Positions 45,283 through 53,723 of a DNA stretch of 64,000 nt are shown piece by piece; within the stretch, counting starts at the first letter, position 1; the number at the start of each line of letters is the position of its first letter. The position numbers and the translations under genes are program-made. Location of the stretch: the NCBI GenBank assembly GCA_031417555.1, contig JANOVV010000028.1, positions 1-64,000 on the forward strand, written 5' to 3'. The notes under the pieces were generated by a model that was not told the origin of the DNA, made no database searches, and saw only the letters and a program-made list of their open reading frames with translations. This stretch comes from JADKIH01 sp031417555. Lineage in GTDB: Bacteria; Bacteroidota; Bacteroidia; AKYH767-A; 2013-40CM-41-45.

Positions 45283-46893
45283 TTAAATTTTTATTTCTTC
45301 ATTTATATTTATTCTTTTTAAATCAGATGATGCAGGACCATTAATAACTTTTCCTACAGTCGTAAAGCGCGAACCATGCATTGGACAATCAAATGTTTTC
45401 TCATCAGCATTCCAGTGGAGAATCGCACCTAAGTGAGGACATACTGCAGTGCAGGTATGAAGAGTGCTTTGCTCATCACAATAAACTGCAATTTTCTTTA
45501 GTCCTGCAGAAAATATTCCGCCTTCACCTGGATTCAGTTTATTTGCTTCTTTTATATCATCTGAAGTTAGCCAGTCTCCATATTGCGCAACCACATTTCC
45601 AACTTCATGCAAATAGTCACCGGTAGCTTTTAGTGAAATTCGTGAAGGACTATATATTTTAACCCATGGATTTTCTTTTCCACAAATTATATCTGTGATA
45701 ATCATTCCCCCAAGTGTTCCGTGTGTCATACCATTACCCGAGTCACCGGTAATGATATAGATATTTTCATTACCTGGATTTTTACCTATGAATGCTAATG
45801 AATCAATAGGTTCCATTACTTGACCGGACCATTTGAATTCAATAGATTCAATAGCAGGGAATCGTTTCTTTGTCCATTCTGCTAGTTTAGTATAACGGTC
45901 AACTTCTTCTATATTCTCATCATCTGCCTGACCTGTGCGGTGGTCTTCACCACCTGAAATCAGTATATCATATTTATCATCAAATTCTTCCAAACGCACA
46001 TAATGATATGGTTTTGATATCCACATTGAATCATGATCACCGGTATCCCACCATAATGCATAAGGTAATGTTCCTTTAAGGATCTTTGCTGCTATAACAT
46101 AGGTTCGATAAGGCCATTGCTTAGTGTGCATTGCGACCCAATCATTAACAGGAGTATTGGTAGCAACTACAATGTGATTTGCCTTTATCTTGAAGCCGTT
46201 TCCAGTAGCCCCTTCCTTAGAAATGTTTTCGGCTTTAGTTTCTGTATATATTTTTCCACCCAGTTGAATAAATGCATCTGCCAATCCTTTCATATAAAGA
46301 AGAATATGAAACTGCGCTTGATTTGAAAATTTAATACACGAATTATCTTTTTCTACTGATATGGAAGGAATTGAACTTAACAGCTCTGTGTCAAGTCCGG
46401 CATTTTTAGTTGCTTCGTATTCTTTCTCAAGCGTTTCTTTTGTATCCGTAGGATTTAAAAATAAAAAGCCATCAATCCTTTTAAAATGGCAATCTATCTC
46501 ATGTAATTTAATTGTGTCTTCTATCCATTGAATTGCAGCCATATGGCTTTGAGCGGCTAATTGTGCAATATGTTTGTCAAATTTTTTTTCCAGTTCAAAA
46601 TAACGATCATCAAGCGCACATGTAAGATGACCGGTTGTTCTGCCGGTTTCACCGCTTCCAATAAATCCGTCTTCGACCAAAACTACTTTACGACCTTCTT
46701 TTGCTAAGCAATATGCAGTAGTAAGCCCGGCAATGCCGCCACCAATAATTAATATATCTGTTTCAATATCCTCTGTTAATTTCTCAAAAACGATAGGGTC
46801 TTGAGCAGAAGAAAACCAAAAGGAAAAATTATCTCCGGAGGTAATATTTTCATTTACGGGTTCGGAAGAAGTTGTATTTAATGGAACTTTCAT
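45283..46893 (-). CDS. FAD-dependent oxidoreductase with C-terminal Rieske domain
   Basis: 536 residues. Residues ~45-420 form a DAO-type flavoprotein: DILIIGGGIAGLTTAYCLA (dinucleotide fold), FIGSGETGRTTGHLTCALDD and YIITGDSGNGMTHGTLGG near the C-terminal flavin site. Residues ~440-536 form a Rieske [2Fe-2S] domain with CPHLG and CPMHGSRF. This two-domain layout is common in stress clusters; the substrate is unknown. Transcribed towards the DUF2383 and receiver genes. Confidence 0.9.
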   Translation of the reverse strand: MKVPLNTTSSEPVNENITSGDNFSFWFSSAQDPIVFEKLTEDIETDILIIGGGIAGLTTAYCLAKEGRKVVLVEDGFIGSGETGRTTGHLTCALDDRYFELEKKFDKHIAQLAAQSHMAAIQWIEDTIKLHEIDCHFKRIDGFLFLNPTDTKETLEKEYEATKNAGLDTELLSSIPSISVEKDNSCIKFSNQAQFHILLYMKGLADAFIQLGGKIYTETKAENISKEGATGNGFKIKANHIVVATNTPVNDWVAMHTKQWPYRTYVIAAKILKGTLPYALWWDTGDHDSMWISKPYHYVRLEEFDDKYDILISGGEDHRTGQADDENIEEVDRYTKLAEWTKKRFPAIESIEFKWSGQVMEPIDSLAFIGKNPGNENIYIITGDSGNGMTHGTLGGMIITDIICGKENPWVKIYSPSRISLKATGDYLHEVGNVVAQYGDWLTSDDIKEANKLNPGEGGIFSAGLKKIAVYCDEQSTLHTCTAVCPHLGAILHWNADEKTFDCPMHGSRFTTVGKVINGPASSDLKRININEEIKI

Positions 46894-46930
46894 TTGAAAA
46901 ATATAATGCTAAATGAAATTTTTAAAATTT

Positions 46931-46964
46931 AAAAAAACAAATTCCCGTGTGAGCGGGAATTTGT
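46931..46964 (-). terminator. Rho-independent terminator after the Gln/Asn-rich protein gene
   Basis: An 11-bp stem (ACAAATTCCCG, 46937-46947, with CGGGAATTTGT, 46954-46964) and a 6-base loop. On the minus strand a U7 run follows immediately. It separates the small gene from the oxidoreductase operon. Confidence 0.85.
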
Positions 46965-46972
46965 GAAATATT

Positions 46973-47317
46973 TTACATATTTCCCTTTTGATTTTTTTGA
47001 TTATCTGATCTGCCATTTTGTTGTTGAGATTTAGAATCTCCTGATTTTTTAGAGACAGTTGTTACTTCTTCTTCAGAAGAATTTTCCTCTCGTTCATCAG
47101 AATCCTGAACATCAGTATTAGTTCTACCTTGAGATGAAGAGGAACCCTGACGTTCTTGATTACCTTGTTGATTACTTTTTTGTGAGCCTTGGCCATTGTC
47201 GCGATTTGCCATTGGGTTATTTGGATTGGTTTCTTTTTTGTTGCCATCCTGCGAAGAAGATTGATTTGACTTGTTATCAGATTGCTGATTACGTTGGTCA
47301 TTTTGATTTTTTTCCAT
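46973..47317 (-). CDS. Hydrophilic Gln/Asn/Ser-rich low-complexity protein
   Basis: 114 residues, almost no hydrophobic residues, with runs of Q, N, S, K and D (DQRNQQSDNKSNQSSSQDG, EREENSSEEEVTTVSKKSGD). It looks intrinsically disordered, in the manner of desiccation- or osmotic-stress hydrophilins. No signal peptide and no family recognised. It has its own regulon motif (47385) with a ~34-nt predicted leader and a strong terminator, which argues that it is a real, separately expressed gene. Confidence 0.7.
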   Translation of the reverse strand: MEKNQNDQRNQQSDNKSNQSSSQDGNKKETNPNNPMANRDNGQGSQKSNQQGNQERQGSSSSQGRTNTDVQDSDEREENSSEEEVTTVSKKSGDSKSQQQNGRSDNQKNQKGNM

Positions 47318-47356
47318 TTTAATTTTTGTTTTAATTGTGAATTAATAATTACACAA

Positions 47357-47421
47357 CAAAGGTGAAAATATATGCTGTGATTAAGTTACATAACTATATC
47401 AAAAAGTTGTATGATTCACTT
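47357..47421 (-). promoter_or_regulatory. Island promoter motif, site 4 (upstream of the Gln/Asn-rich gene)
   Basis: GTTACATAACT at 47385 and GTTGTATGATTCACTT at 47406, 21 bp apart. The -7-like box is CACCTTTG (47364-47357), 21 bp past the proximal half-site. Confidence 0.8.
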
Positions 47422-47764
47422 ATTAAATAAACTTTTAAGAAAGCTTAAAAACGAAAGATCACCTTTCTTAACTTGATCAATTAAATATTTTTAGAAAATT
47501 TAAAAAAGAAAGGGAATGTATTTATTCAAATACACTCACTTTCATACAAACTCATATATACTAATTAGATATAATAAACTTAATTGTTTTTTTTTGATTA
47601 GCTAATCTATTTCCATTACATACTATAAAAATTCGAAGGTGGTTTTAAATAATTGAAATTATTTTTTTACTTCAGAAAATCGGGACCCTGGCTAGGGGTT
47701 CCGGAGCAATAGATAATTCCTGCAAAACTTTCTAGTAAATACTCTAATAAATAGTTGTATTATA
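47422..47764. other. Intergenic region with a GC-rich hairpin
   Basis: AT-rich DNA between the sigma-like gene and the promoter of the Gln/Asn-rich gene. The one structure is a GC-rich stem at 47681-47703 (CGGGACCCT against GGGGTTCCG with a G-U pair). It could be the 3' end of the holin/YtxH transcript, or part of a small RNA. No U-run follows directly on either strand. Confidence 0.45.
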
Positions 47765-48199
47765 TTAAAATATATTTTCAACTAATAAATTATTTTCATT
47801 TTTTTCTTTTCGTAAAAAAATAAATTCTTCGCGAATTTTATTTGCAATTTCTGCGCGTGACAGTTTATTATTTTCACAGTAAACCTTTAAATTTAATTGT
47901 TCACAAAACAATTTGTGCAATAATGGAGTATTTTCGAATTGTTTTAGTTTGAAATTATTTTTTAATTGGGACGGGAGGAGTTGTTCGTGTGCGATGTGAA
48001 AGACTAGTTTGATAAGCGTTACACAAAGTGATGGATGTTTTTGTTCAATTAAATTTTGATTAAAAACTTCTTGAAATGTTCTGAATAGAATTTGTTCTGC
48101 TATTTCAGTAGTTGGTGAAATTTCAAGTGCTATCCCATAGACTAAGGGACTGTATGAATCGTAGATTTTTTCAAATTTTATCTCAGATTGCGATTTCAT
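47765..48199 (-). CDS. Sigma-70 region 2-like protein lacking region 4
   Basis: 144 residues. The first ~55 residues (FEKIYDSYSPLVYGIALEIS, then EIAEQILFRTFQEVFNQNL) resemble region 2 of ECF-type sigma factors. The remainder does not look like region 4, and the protein is ~40-50 residues short. It may be a degenerate sigma factor, or an antagonist that binds polymerase or an anti-sigma. It sits at the end of the YtxH/holin operon, 62 bp after a 39-residue membrane protein gene. Confidence 0.6.
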   Translation of the reverse strand: MKSQSEIKFEKIYDSYSPLVYGIALEISPTTEIAEQILFRTFQEVFNQNLIEQKHPSLCVTLIKLVFHIAHEQLLPSQLKNNFKLKQFENTPLLHKLFCEQLNLKVYCENNKLSRAEIANKIREEFIFLRKEKNENNLLVENIF

Positions 48200-48261
48200 A
48201 TTGCAATACTTTTTAAGTTATTTAAAATAAAATTGGAAGTATCTAATATTATTTATTGATT

Positions 48262-48381
48262 TTACGAACATTGACCGAGCAGAAACCAGATAATGGCGAA
48301 TACGATTATTGTCCCAAAACAGCCACCACCCAATTTTTTTGCACCATATCCGGAAATAAGTCCTCTCAATAAATTATTCAT
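48262..48381 (-). CDS. 39-residue membrane miniprotein
   Basis: Starts at ATG 48381: NNLLRGLISGYGAKKLGGGC then FGTIIVFAIIWFLLGQC. A short amphipathic start, a Gly-rich turn and one membrane helix. Similar tiny proteins with GAKKLGGGCFGTII recur in Bacteroidota genomes next to holin and CsbD genes, as far as I recall. It lies 27 bp after the 48409-48825 gene, in the same direction. Function unknown. Confidence 0.7.
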   Translation of the reverse strand: MNNLLRGLISGYGAKKLGGGCFGTIIVFAIIWFLLGQCS

Positions 48382-48408
48382 AATATTTATTTTGACAGCA
48401 AGATTTAA

Positions 48409-48825
48409 CTATTGATTCTCATTTTGAGTAAAATTCTGATTTGACTTCTTTTTAAAACTTAAAATATTGAATAAAATATTTTCACCGGTTGTTTTAATAC
48501 CTTCAGTATGTTTTGACACAACCTTTGCAATGGCAAATTGAAAAAGTGAACCTAATAGAATTTTTATTGGGTTTCTGGAACTTCCTAATAAAACCTTTTT
48601 TGAAATGTAACCGGTAGTCAATCCAATTACATTATTGAGTACATTATTTTTGAGTTCAGGTGATGAAGCAACATCAGCCAATGTACTTTTAATTAGATTT
48701 ATTGGCTTTAAACTTTCATAGGTAATTTGAAACTGTTCTTTAAGCACTAGAAATTCAATCTCTTTTTTTTTCTGCAAAACTTCAATGACTTTATTTAAAG
48801 CGTCTGTTTGATTTATATTTTTCAT
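48409..48825 (-). CDS. Uncharacterised protein of the holin/YtxH operon
   Basis: 138 residues. A helical N-terminus (LNKVIEVLQKKKEIEFLVLKEQF) is followed by a more hydrophobic middle (VLNNVIGLTTGYISKKVLL, IKILLGSLFQFAIAKVVSKH) and a charged tail. I do not recognise a named family. Its ATG abuts the holin-like gene's stop (1-bp overlap), so the two are translationally coupled. Membrane association is likely. Confidence 0.7.
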   Translation of the reverse strand: MKNINQTDALNKVIEVLQKKKEIEFLVLKEQFQITYESLKPINLIKSTLADVASSPELKNNVLNNVIGLTTGYISKKVLLGSSRNPIKILLGSLFQFAIAKVVSKHTEGIKTTGENILFNILSFKKKSNQNFTQNENQ

Positions 48826-49175
48826 TAAAGCTTTTCCTTTAAAATTTGAGAAATGATACTATTGCTAATCGGATATTTAATCCATTGGTTCCGAAATGTG
48901 TAAAGTAGAATGATTAGTAAAATATAAAAGGCTCCTACTATGAAAAAACCATAGTAAGTTTTACCCAGCATTTCACCAATCCACAAGGCGATTCCAATAT
49001 TTATAATTAATGTAAACAATGCAACAACCATAGAAATTACCAAATGTACAGCCAGGGTTGATGCAACTTCAGCTGACTTGTCAATAGCATTCATTTTGAA
49101 TAACTCTATTGTCGTTTTGCTAAAGTTTTCGGCTTTTTCAAAAAGCGTTTCTATTGGTGTTGCAGTGTCTTTCAT
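48825..49175 (-). CDS. Phage holin-family-like membrane protein (holin-X type)
   Basis: 116 residues. An amphipathic N-terminus (LFEKAENFSKTTIELFKMNAIDKSAEVAS) precedes two membrane helices (VHLVISMVVALFTLIINIGIALWIG and YYGFFIVGAFYILLIILLY). This matches the pattern annotated as holin-X or phage holin family in chromosomal stress clusters; it is probably not phage-derived in function. In operon with YtxH upstream (52 bp) and the coupled gene downstream. Confidence 0.8.
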   Translation of the reverse strand: MKDTATPIETLFEKAENFSKTTIELFKMNAIDKSAEVASTLAVHLVISMVVALFTLIINIGIALWIGEMLGKTYYGFFIVGAFYILLIILLYTFRNQWIKYPISNSIISQILKEKL

Positions 49176-49227
49176 AATAATTTAATGTTAGTTTCTATTT
49201 AGGATATGGTAGAAAATAAACTAAATG

Positions 49228-49506
49228 TTAAATAGTTGTACTCTTACCATCTTTTTTATATTCTTCATATTTATTTCTGCCTTTTGAAACAAGATTTTCT
49301 GCTTCTTCTTTCGAGTTCTCATAGCTTTTAGTGGCTGAGTTTACCGCATTTTCAATTTTTTCTTTAATTGATCCGGCAAATTCTTCACCTTTATCTAGAA
49401 TTTGTTTTCTTGTTTTTGATCCTTTATCCGGAGCAAATAAAATTCCTAATATTGCACCTGCTGCAACTCCTGCTAATAATCCTAATAATACTTTACCTGA
49501 TTTCAT
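49228..49506 (-). CDS. YtxH-domain general stress protein
   Basis: 92 residues. The YtxH signature is clear: a single Gly-rich helix (KVLLGLLAGVAAGAILGILF) followed by APDKGSKTRKQI, then a long charged helix (EFAGSIKEKIENAVNSATKS). YtxH-type proteins are general stress proteins. First gene of an operon of five reading to the sigma-like gene. The island motif at 49655 lies upstream, giving a ~114-nt predicted leader. Confidence 0.9.
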   Translation of the reverse strand: MKSGKVLLGLLAGVAAGAILGILFAPDKGSKTRKQILDKGEEFAGSIKEKIENAVNSATKSYENSKEEAENLVSKGRNKYEEYKKDGKSTTI

Positions 49507-49625
49507 TTTTTTTATTTATTTAAATTGTTTTTGAATACTATTTTTATTGAATGTATTATGATAATTTCTTTTTTTATTAATGGTGTTTCTAAGTTTTACT
49601 TTAATTGTAATAATAAATGGAAGTG

Positions 49626-49691
49626 TAAAGATCGTTTTGAATAAAATGATTCAGGTTATATAACTATCTGAAAAAGTTATATAATTCCTGC
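49626..49691 (-). promoter_or_regulatory. Island promoter motif, site 5 (upstream of YtxH)
   Basis: GTTATATAACT at 49655 and GTTATATAATTCCTGC at 49676, 21 bp apart. The -7-like box is GATCTTTA (49633-49626), 22 bp past the proximal half-site. The distal half-site ends 4 bp before the stop of the next gene. Confidence 0.75.
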
Positions 49692-49695
49692 TTTT

Positions 49696-49914
49696 TTATA
49701 TTTTCTTTTTATCTGTTGCGATTATCAATATACCACCTACGAGCAATATGCCGCCAATTATTGGTGACCATTGTACCGGATGATTTTCATTTTTACTAAT
49801 TTGAAGAGGACCAAGGTCTACTACTTTTTCTTTTGTTACATAATTAAAGCCGGTATAGATCATCATAATAACTCCTATTACAACGAGTACGATTCCTAAA
49901 TTTTTAGTTTGCAT
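49696..49914 (-). CDS. Small two-helix membrane protein (DUF3185-like)
   Basis: 72 residues with two membrane helices: LGIVLVVIGVIMMIYTGFNYV and WSPIIGGILLVGGILIIATD, joined by a short polar loop (TKEKVVDLGPLQISKNENHP). It resembles DUF3185-type small membrane proteins. It closes the operon that starts at 52994. The 56-bp spacer upstream is made of repeated AAATTATTT units. Confidence 0.75.
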   Translation of the reverse strand: MQTKNLGIVLVVIGVIMMIYTGFNYVTKEKVVDLGPLQISKNENHPVQWSPIIGGILLVGGILIIATDKKKI

Positions 49915-49970
49915 TGTTTTTATTTTTAAATTATTTAAATTATTTAAATTATTTATTATTTTTATTTTTT

Positions 49971-50816
49971 CTAATTCAATGAATAGGAGATTCCAATCGG
50001 ATACATGGAAGTAACGTTTATTTTATGTCGTCGGCCTTCATGTAAATCAACTACCCAATTTCCTGTAAAAAATCCAATGGCGGCTGCCAGGATTTCATCG
50101 GAAAGCCAATGTTGGTGCTGATAAATTCTTGAAAACATTGTAAATCCTGCCGGAACAAAAGCAAGGATTTTTAAAGTTGTTGAATGTGCATGTCGTGACA
50201 TAACAGTTGACAAAGCAAAAGCGCTTGTTGTATGTCCGCTGGGCATTGAGTGGTAATTGTAATCAAGAAGATTGAATGGATGATAAGTAAAAGCGCTTTC
50301 CGTACTTACCGGCCTTTCCCGGCCAATTCCTATTTTCAGTAGTGTTGTGAGTAATTCCGCATAAAGTCCGGCTTGTAGTAATTCAATAGAAATTTTTTTG
50401 GCGGCAGTATCTTTAGCAATTAACCCAAATATTCCAAAGGCCCCGGCCACACCGCCAATAGAATACCATTCACCAAATATTCTTCCTCCTTCAATTGGAG
50501 CACTGTAATAAAATCGTTGTTCTCCTTGTGTTGAATTGGTTATCCTTTCATCAAATGGCATTACAGCAATTGTTGCAAGGCACACAGCACCCAGTTTCAC
50601 CCAATCACTGCTAACCCATTTTGTCGGTTGCTTGATGTATAAAGACGTTTCGTTGGCAAATTGTGGGAAACTGTATAATTTTTTTGCCAGCTTTTTTTCA
50701 AGTTTAATCTCTTTCGGAGTTTCTGGCGCCGTTACATCTTTCTTTTTTTCCTGAGCAAATGCATTACTACATAAAACAATAAATAGTAGGGTAGTAGTGA
50801 AAAATTTATTCTGCAT
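49971..50816 (-). CDS. PAP2-family membrane phosphatase
   Basis: 281 residues with a signal peptide. All three PAP2 motifs are intact: KIGIGRERP (KxxxxxxRP), YHSMPSGHTTS (PSGH) and SRIYQHQHWLSD (SRxxxxxHxxxD). Family members dephosphorylate undecaprenyl pyrophosphate, phosphatidic acid or related lipids on the periplasmic side. It ends in ISYSLN. It follows the DUF3943 gene by 35 bp. Confidence 0.92.
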   Translation of the reverse strand: MQNKFFTTTLLFIVLCSNAFAQEKKKDVTAPETPKEIKLEKKLAKKLYSFPQFANETSLYIKQPTKWVSSDWVKLGAVCLATIAVMPFDERITNSTQGEQRFYYSAPIEGGRIFGEWYSIGGVAGAFGIFGLIAKDTAAKKISIELLQAGLYAELLTTLLKIGIGRERPVSTESAFTYHPFNLLDYNYHSMPSGHTTSAFALSTVMSRHAHSTTLKILAFVPAGFTMFSRIYQHQHWLSDEILAAAIGFFTGNWVVDLHEGRRHKINVTSMYPIGISYSLN

Positions 50817-50851
50817 ATTAATAAAATATATTTTTTTAAATATTATTTATT

Positions 50852-52423
50852 TTAATTGTAATGACCTCTACGCTGTTTGTCTTCCAAATAAATAAGTAGA
50901 AATAATTTTTGTTCTGTTCTTACAGAATGAATCGCGGGATAATCTTTTAAATATCGATCATTATAATATACAAAATGCTCCATTCCGATATTTATCCCTT
51001 TGAATATGTGAACGGTTACTCTTGGTTTTAAAATTCCAATAAAATTATTTCCCGGTATACCAACATAGGTTTTAATAAAGTAATAATAGTAAACTAAAGA
51101 AGCAGAAGCATATTTTCCAACATTAATTGTGCTCTCAAATTTCCCTTCTAAGCCATCACCATAATTATAGTCTCTGAATTGTGAAGTGTCAGGACCAAAG
51201 TGTGTACTATTTCCGGCAAATGGAATCACGGCTAAATGAATATTAGTATAGAGGTTGGAAGTTTTACTTAGCGGTAATTTTGAAAATACTCCACCACCAA
51301 AAGCTATGGCACCTAATTCAAAAGTTTTATTATCCCAATAATCATAATATTGAAATATACCTAATAATATAGAATGCTTTCCATAATTTATATTTTTGCC
51401 TGTTAAAATTCCATAACCTGTGATATTATCTAATATTTTTCTTCCAACTCCAAAATTAAATTCTGTTCGAAGTTTAAAAAAATCAAAAGGTTTTCTCGTT
51501 CGCTTTTCAAACGGATTGCCGTAATCAAATTGAACATTTATCATTTCACTAGTGGTGCCTTTTGTAATTATGGCGTCTTTTGCTTCATTAATCTTGTGTA
51601 AACCTGCATAGAGAGTGACATTCAACGGTTCTTTCTGATATACTTCTTTATTAGTAATCCTGAATGATTTCCCTTGTAGAACACGGTTCAATCCTCGCAT
51701 AGGATTAATTATTCCTGCTAAAACTTCACGGGAAACTCTATCAAATCCACGTGTCCTGTCATCAAGAATATTAGAACTCAAGCGATAAAGCATTTCTCCA
51801 AGGAATGCACCACTAATAGGTGTATTTATTATATCGTTATAGGATGGTCGGGTGTTTTCGCCAAAATATTCCCACATTAAACTACCACCAACAGCAAATG
51901 CTGCCGATTGAAAATAATTATATCCATTTGACCTACCTGCATTAAATGAAAGTGTTCCGGAATAGGGGTGCCCAATGAAATTAATTCCGAATCTGTCCAC
52001 ATCCCATTCCCAGCCGTTTTTAATATTACTACGCCATGAATCTTTACCTATTTTTGAGAAATCCGCATTTAAACCAAACCGGTCATACGACCATACAAAA
52101 ATATTTGCGGCAGCTACTTCAGAAAGAGGTATCCATAGTGGATACCTCTTATTGTAAGTACTATCGTCATCTAATAGATCACCATATTTGTTCTGAATGG
52201 TAGTATCTACAAGAGCGCTTTTCTTTGGTTCATTGAATGTTGAGTCTGAAAGCTTTTTTACTTTTTCTTCTTTGATCTCTTTAATTTGATCTTCAGGATT
52301 TCCTTTTGCAGGCGTAATTGTATCAGAAGGTGCTACCTTTTTTGTATCCTGAGGTGCTACTGTTTGTGCATTCAGAGAAAATGAAAACAATAAGTATAAT
52401 GATAATATATTTATTGCTTTCAT
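50852..52423 (-). CDS. DUF3943-family outer membrane protein
   Basis: 523 residues. A signal peptide is followed by a charged low-complexity stretch (residues ~20-90), then the DUF3943 core: PLWIPLSEVAAANIFVWSYD, WRSNIKNGWEWDVDRFGIN, HPYSGTLSFNAGRSNGYNYF and LMWEYFGENTRPSYNDII. The C-terminal part looks like beta-strands with a GMEHFVYYNDRY segment. Usual partner of PAP2 phosphatases in Bacteroidota; function unknown. Confidence 0.88.
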   Translation of the reverse strand: MKAINILSLYLLFSFSLNAQTVAPQDTKKVAPSDTITPAKGNPEDQIKEIKEEKVKKLSDSTFNEPKKSALVDTTIQNKYGDLLDDDSTYNKRYPLWIPLSEVAAANIFVWSYDRFGLNADFSKIGKDSWRSNIKNGWEWDVDRFGINFIGHPYSGTLSFNAGRSNGYNYFQSAAFAVGGSLMWEYFGENTRPSYNDIINTPISGAFLGEMLYRLSSNILDDRTRGFDRVSREVLAGIINPMRGLNRVLQGKSFRITNKEVYQKEPLNVTLYAGLHKINEAKDAIITKGTTSEMINVQFDYGNPFEKRTRKPFDFFKLRTEFNFGVGRKILDNITGYGILTGKNINYGKHSILLGIFQYYDYWDNKTFELGAIAFGGGVFSKLPLSKTSNLYTNIHLAVIPFAGNSTHFGPDTSQFRDYNYGDGLEGKFESTINVGKYASASLVYYYYFIKTYVGIPGNNFIGILKPRVTVHIFKGINIGMEHFVYYNDRYLKDYPAIHSVRTEQKLFLLIYLEDKQRRGHYN

Positions 52424-52459
52424 TTTATTGTTTTAGTTTCTTTGAAACAAATAATTTAT

Positions 52460-52615
52460 TTAAAGTGGCTTTCTTCCCTGAATAACTCGTAACAAAACAA
52501 CAACAACTGCAATAACAAGAAGAACATGTATTAGTCCACCTGCACTATATCCTACAAACCCAATAAGCCAGGCAATAACTAAAATGACAGCAATGATGTA
52601 AAGTAGATTTCCCAT
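52460..52615 (-). CDS. lmo0937-type 51-residue membrane protein
   Basis: Starts at ATG 52615: GNLLYIIAVILVIAWLIGF, then GYSAGGLIHVLLVIAVVVVLLRVIQGRKPL. Two helices with a short Gly-rich turn, matching the lmo0937-family pattern. It lies 36 bp before the DUF3943 gene and 55 bp after the 52671-52994 gene, so it fits in the same operon. Confidence 0.88.
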   Translation of the reverse strand: MGNLLYIIAVILVIAWLIGFVGYSAGGLIHVLLVIAVVVVLLRVIQGRKPL

Positions 52616-52670
52616 AAGAATTGTTTTTTAATTTTAGATTATTTGAATATATTTGTTTAAATTATTTTAA

Positions 52671-52994
52671 TTAAAGCAGAATGATCAAAAGCAAAATAAT
52701 AATTATAGCACCCACCGAAAGGTAAATCCCACTGCTTAAATCTTTCAACTGACTTTTAATAGATCGAACTTCTTTTCTCAATTGCAATTTTTCTTGCGTA
52801 CTCAATTTGGATTTATCCATTTCATTGATTTTGTCAAGCCTGGCAAGCAATATATTGGCTTTAGCTGATTCAGACGCTTTTGTAGCGGCTGTTGTAGTTT
52901 GTGCTTTTTCCGAGCCTGCTTTTAATTGTGTTGGAATAAATGTTAGCGACAGAAATGCTGTCATTAAGCATAAGGTTAGTTTTTTCATTTTCAT
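52671..52994 (-). CDS. Small exported protein with C-terminal membrane anchor
   Basis: 107 residues. A signal peptide (MKKLTLCLMTAFLSLTFIPTQLKA) is followed by an Ala/Thr/Ser-rich linker, a charged helical middle (LARLDKINEMDKSKLSTQEKL, then LRKEVRSIKSQLKDL), and a C-terminal helix (GIYLSVGAIIIILLLIILL). The pattern recurs in Bacteroidota stress clusters. First gene of a five-gene operon from the motif at 53055, with a ~26-nt predicted leader. Confidence 0.82.
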   Translation of the reverse strand: MKMKKLTLCLMTAFLSLTFIPTQLKAGSEKAQTTTAATKASESAKANILLARLDKINEMDKSKLSTQEKLQLRKEVRSIKSQLKDLSSGIYLSVGAIIIILLLIILL

Positions 52995-53025
52995 ATTTTA
53001 TATTTGTGAGTAAGATTTCATTTAA

Positions 53026-53091
53026 CAAAAATGAATAATAAATTGTGTTTATATATTACACAACTTTATAGATATGTTACATGATTTACTG
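53026..53091 (-). promoter_or_regulatory. Island promoter motif, site 6 (upstream of the 52671-52994 gene)
   Basis: ATTACACAACT at 53055 and GTTACATGATTTACTG at 53076, 21 bp apart. The -7-like box is CATTTTTG (53033-53026), 22 bp past the proximal half-site. Confidence 0.8.
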
Positions 53092-53208
53092 ATTTTTATT
53101 TTGGTAAATCATTTATAAACGATCATTATTAATATAAATGTTGAAAAAGCCCGTATTAGGTTAAAATCGACTTGTCAGAATGTAAATGGATAGGTTATAA
53201 CCTGTATA

Positions 53209-53592
53209 TTAAATTTCATAACCGCTTTTAATTACAGTCGAAATCATTTTGAATTGTTCATTGGCATTAAAACAATGAGGTGAATGTGCCGGTATTACTA
53301 TCCCGTTTCCTGATTTTAATTGAAACTTATTTTTATTGATAGTGACTTCTGCAGATCCATCTATTATTTGCACATAGATATCGAATGGCGAAGTTTTTTC
53401 TTCCAATTCTTCACCTGTATCAAAAGAGGAAACAGTAATATTCCCTGTTGTTTTTTTTATAATAGTCCTGCTTACAACTGCATTGGGAACATATTCAATT
53501 ATTTCAACAACAATATGAATCTTGGTTTTTTCTAATTCAGAAGCAGCTGAATGATTGTTCTTATTTGAAATTACTTTATTAACTTTTTCCAT
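53209..53592 (-). CDS. Cupin-domain protein
   Basis: 127 residues. A double-stranded beta-helix core is recognisable: SPFDIYVQIIDGSAEVTINK, FQLKSGNGIVIPAHSPHCFNANE. VIPAHSPH supplies one metal-type His, but the usual first cupin motif is weak. It may bind a small ligand or act as a small isomerase. No partner gene is adjacent. The island motif lies upstream with a ~20-nt predicted leader. Confidence 0.85.
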   Translation of the reverse strand: MEKVNKVISNKNNHSAASELEKTKIHIVVEIIEYVPNAVVSRTIIKKTTGNITVSSFDTGEELEEKTSPFDIYVQIIDGSAEVTINKNKFQLKSGNGIVIPAHSPHCFNANEQFKMISTVIKSGYEI

Positions 53593-53617
53593 CTCTTTAT
53601 GGGCATTTAAATTGTTC

Positions 53618-53683
53618 CTAAGGTCAGGGTAATAGGTAGTAAATACTTTATATAACTTTAGAAAAAAGTTACACCATTCACAT
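53618..53683 (-). promoter_or_regulatory. Island promoter motif, site 7 (upstream of cupin gene)
   Basis: TTTATATAACT at 53647 and GTTACACCATTCACAT at 53668, 21 bp apart. The element at the expected -7 position, GACCTTAG (53625-53618), is the weakest -7 of the set. Confidence 0.75.
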
Positions 53684-53723
53684 ATTGGAAATTAACAAAC
53701 AAAAATTTAAAATGGAAAGTAGA

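Noticed and set aside
48217..48253. Possible island motif upstream of the sigma-like gene
   Set aside because: Only GTTAT matches in the proximal half and the distal half does not. The gene is better explained by read-through from the YtxH promoter.
48825..49175. Prophage remnant suggested by the holin-like gene
   Set aside because: No lysin, capsid, integrase or attachment repeats nearby. Holin-like proteins of this type are usual in chromosomal stress clusters.
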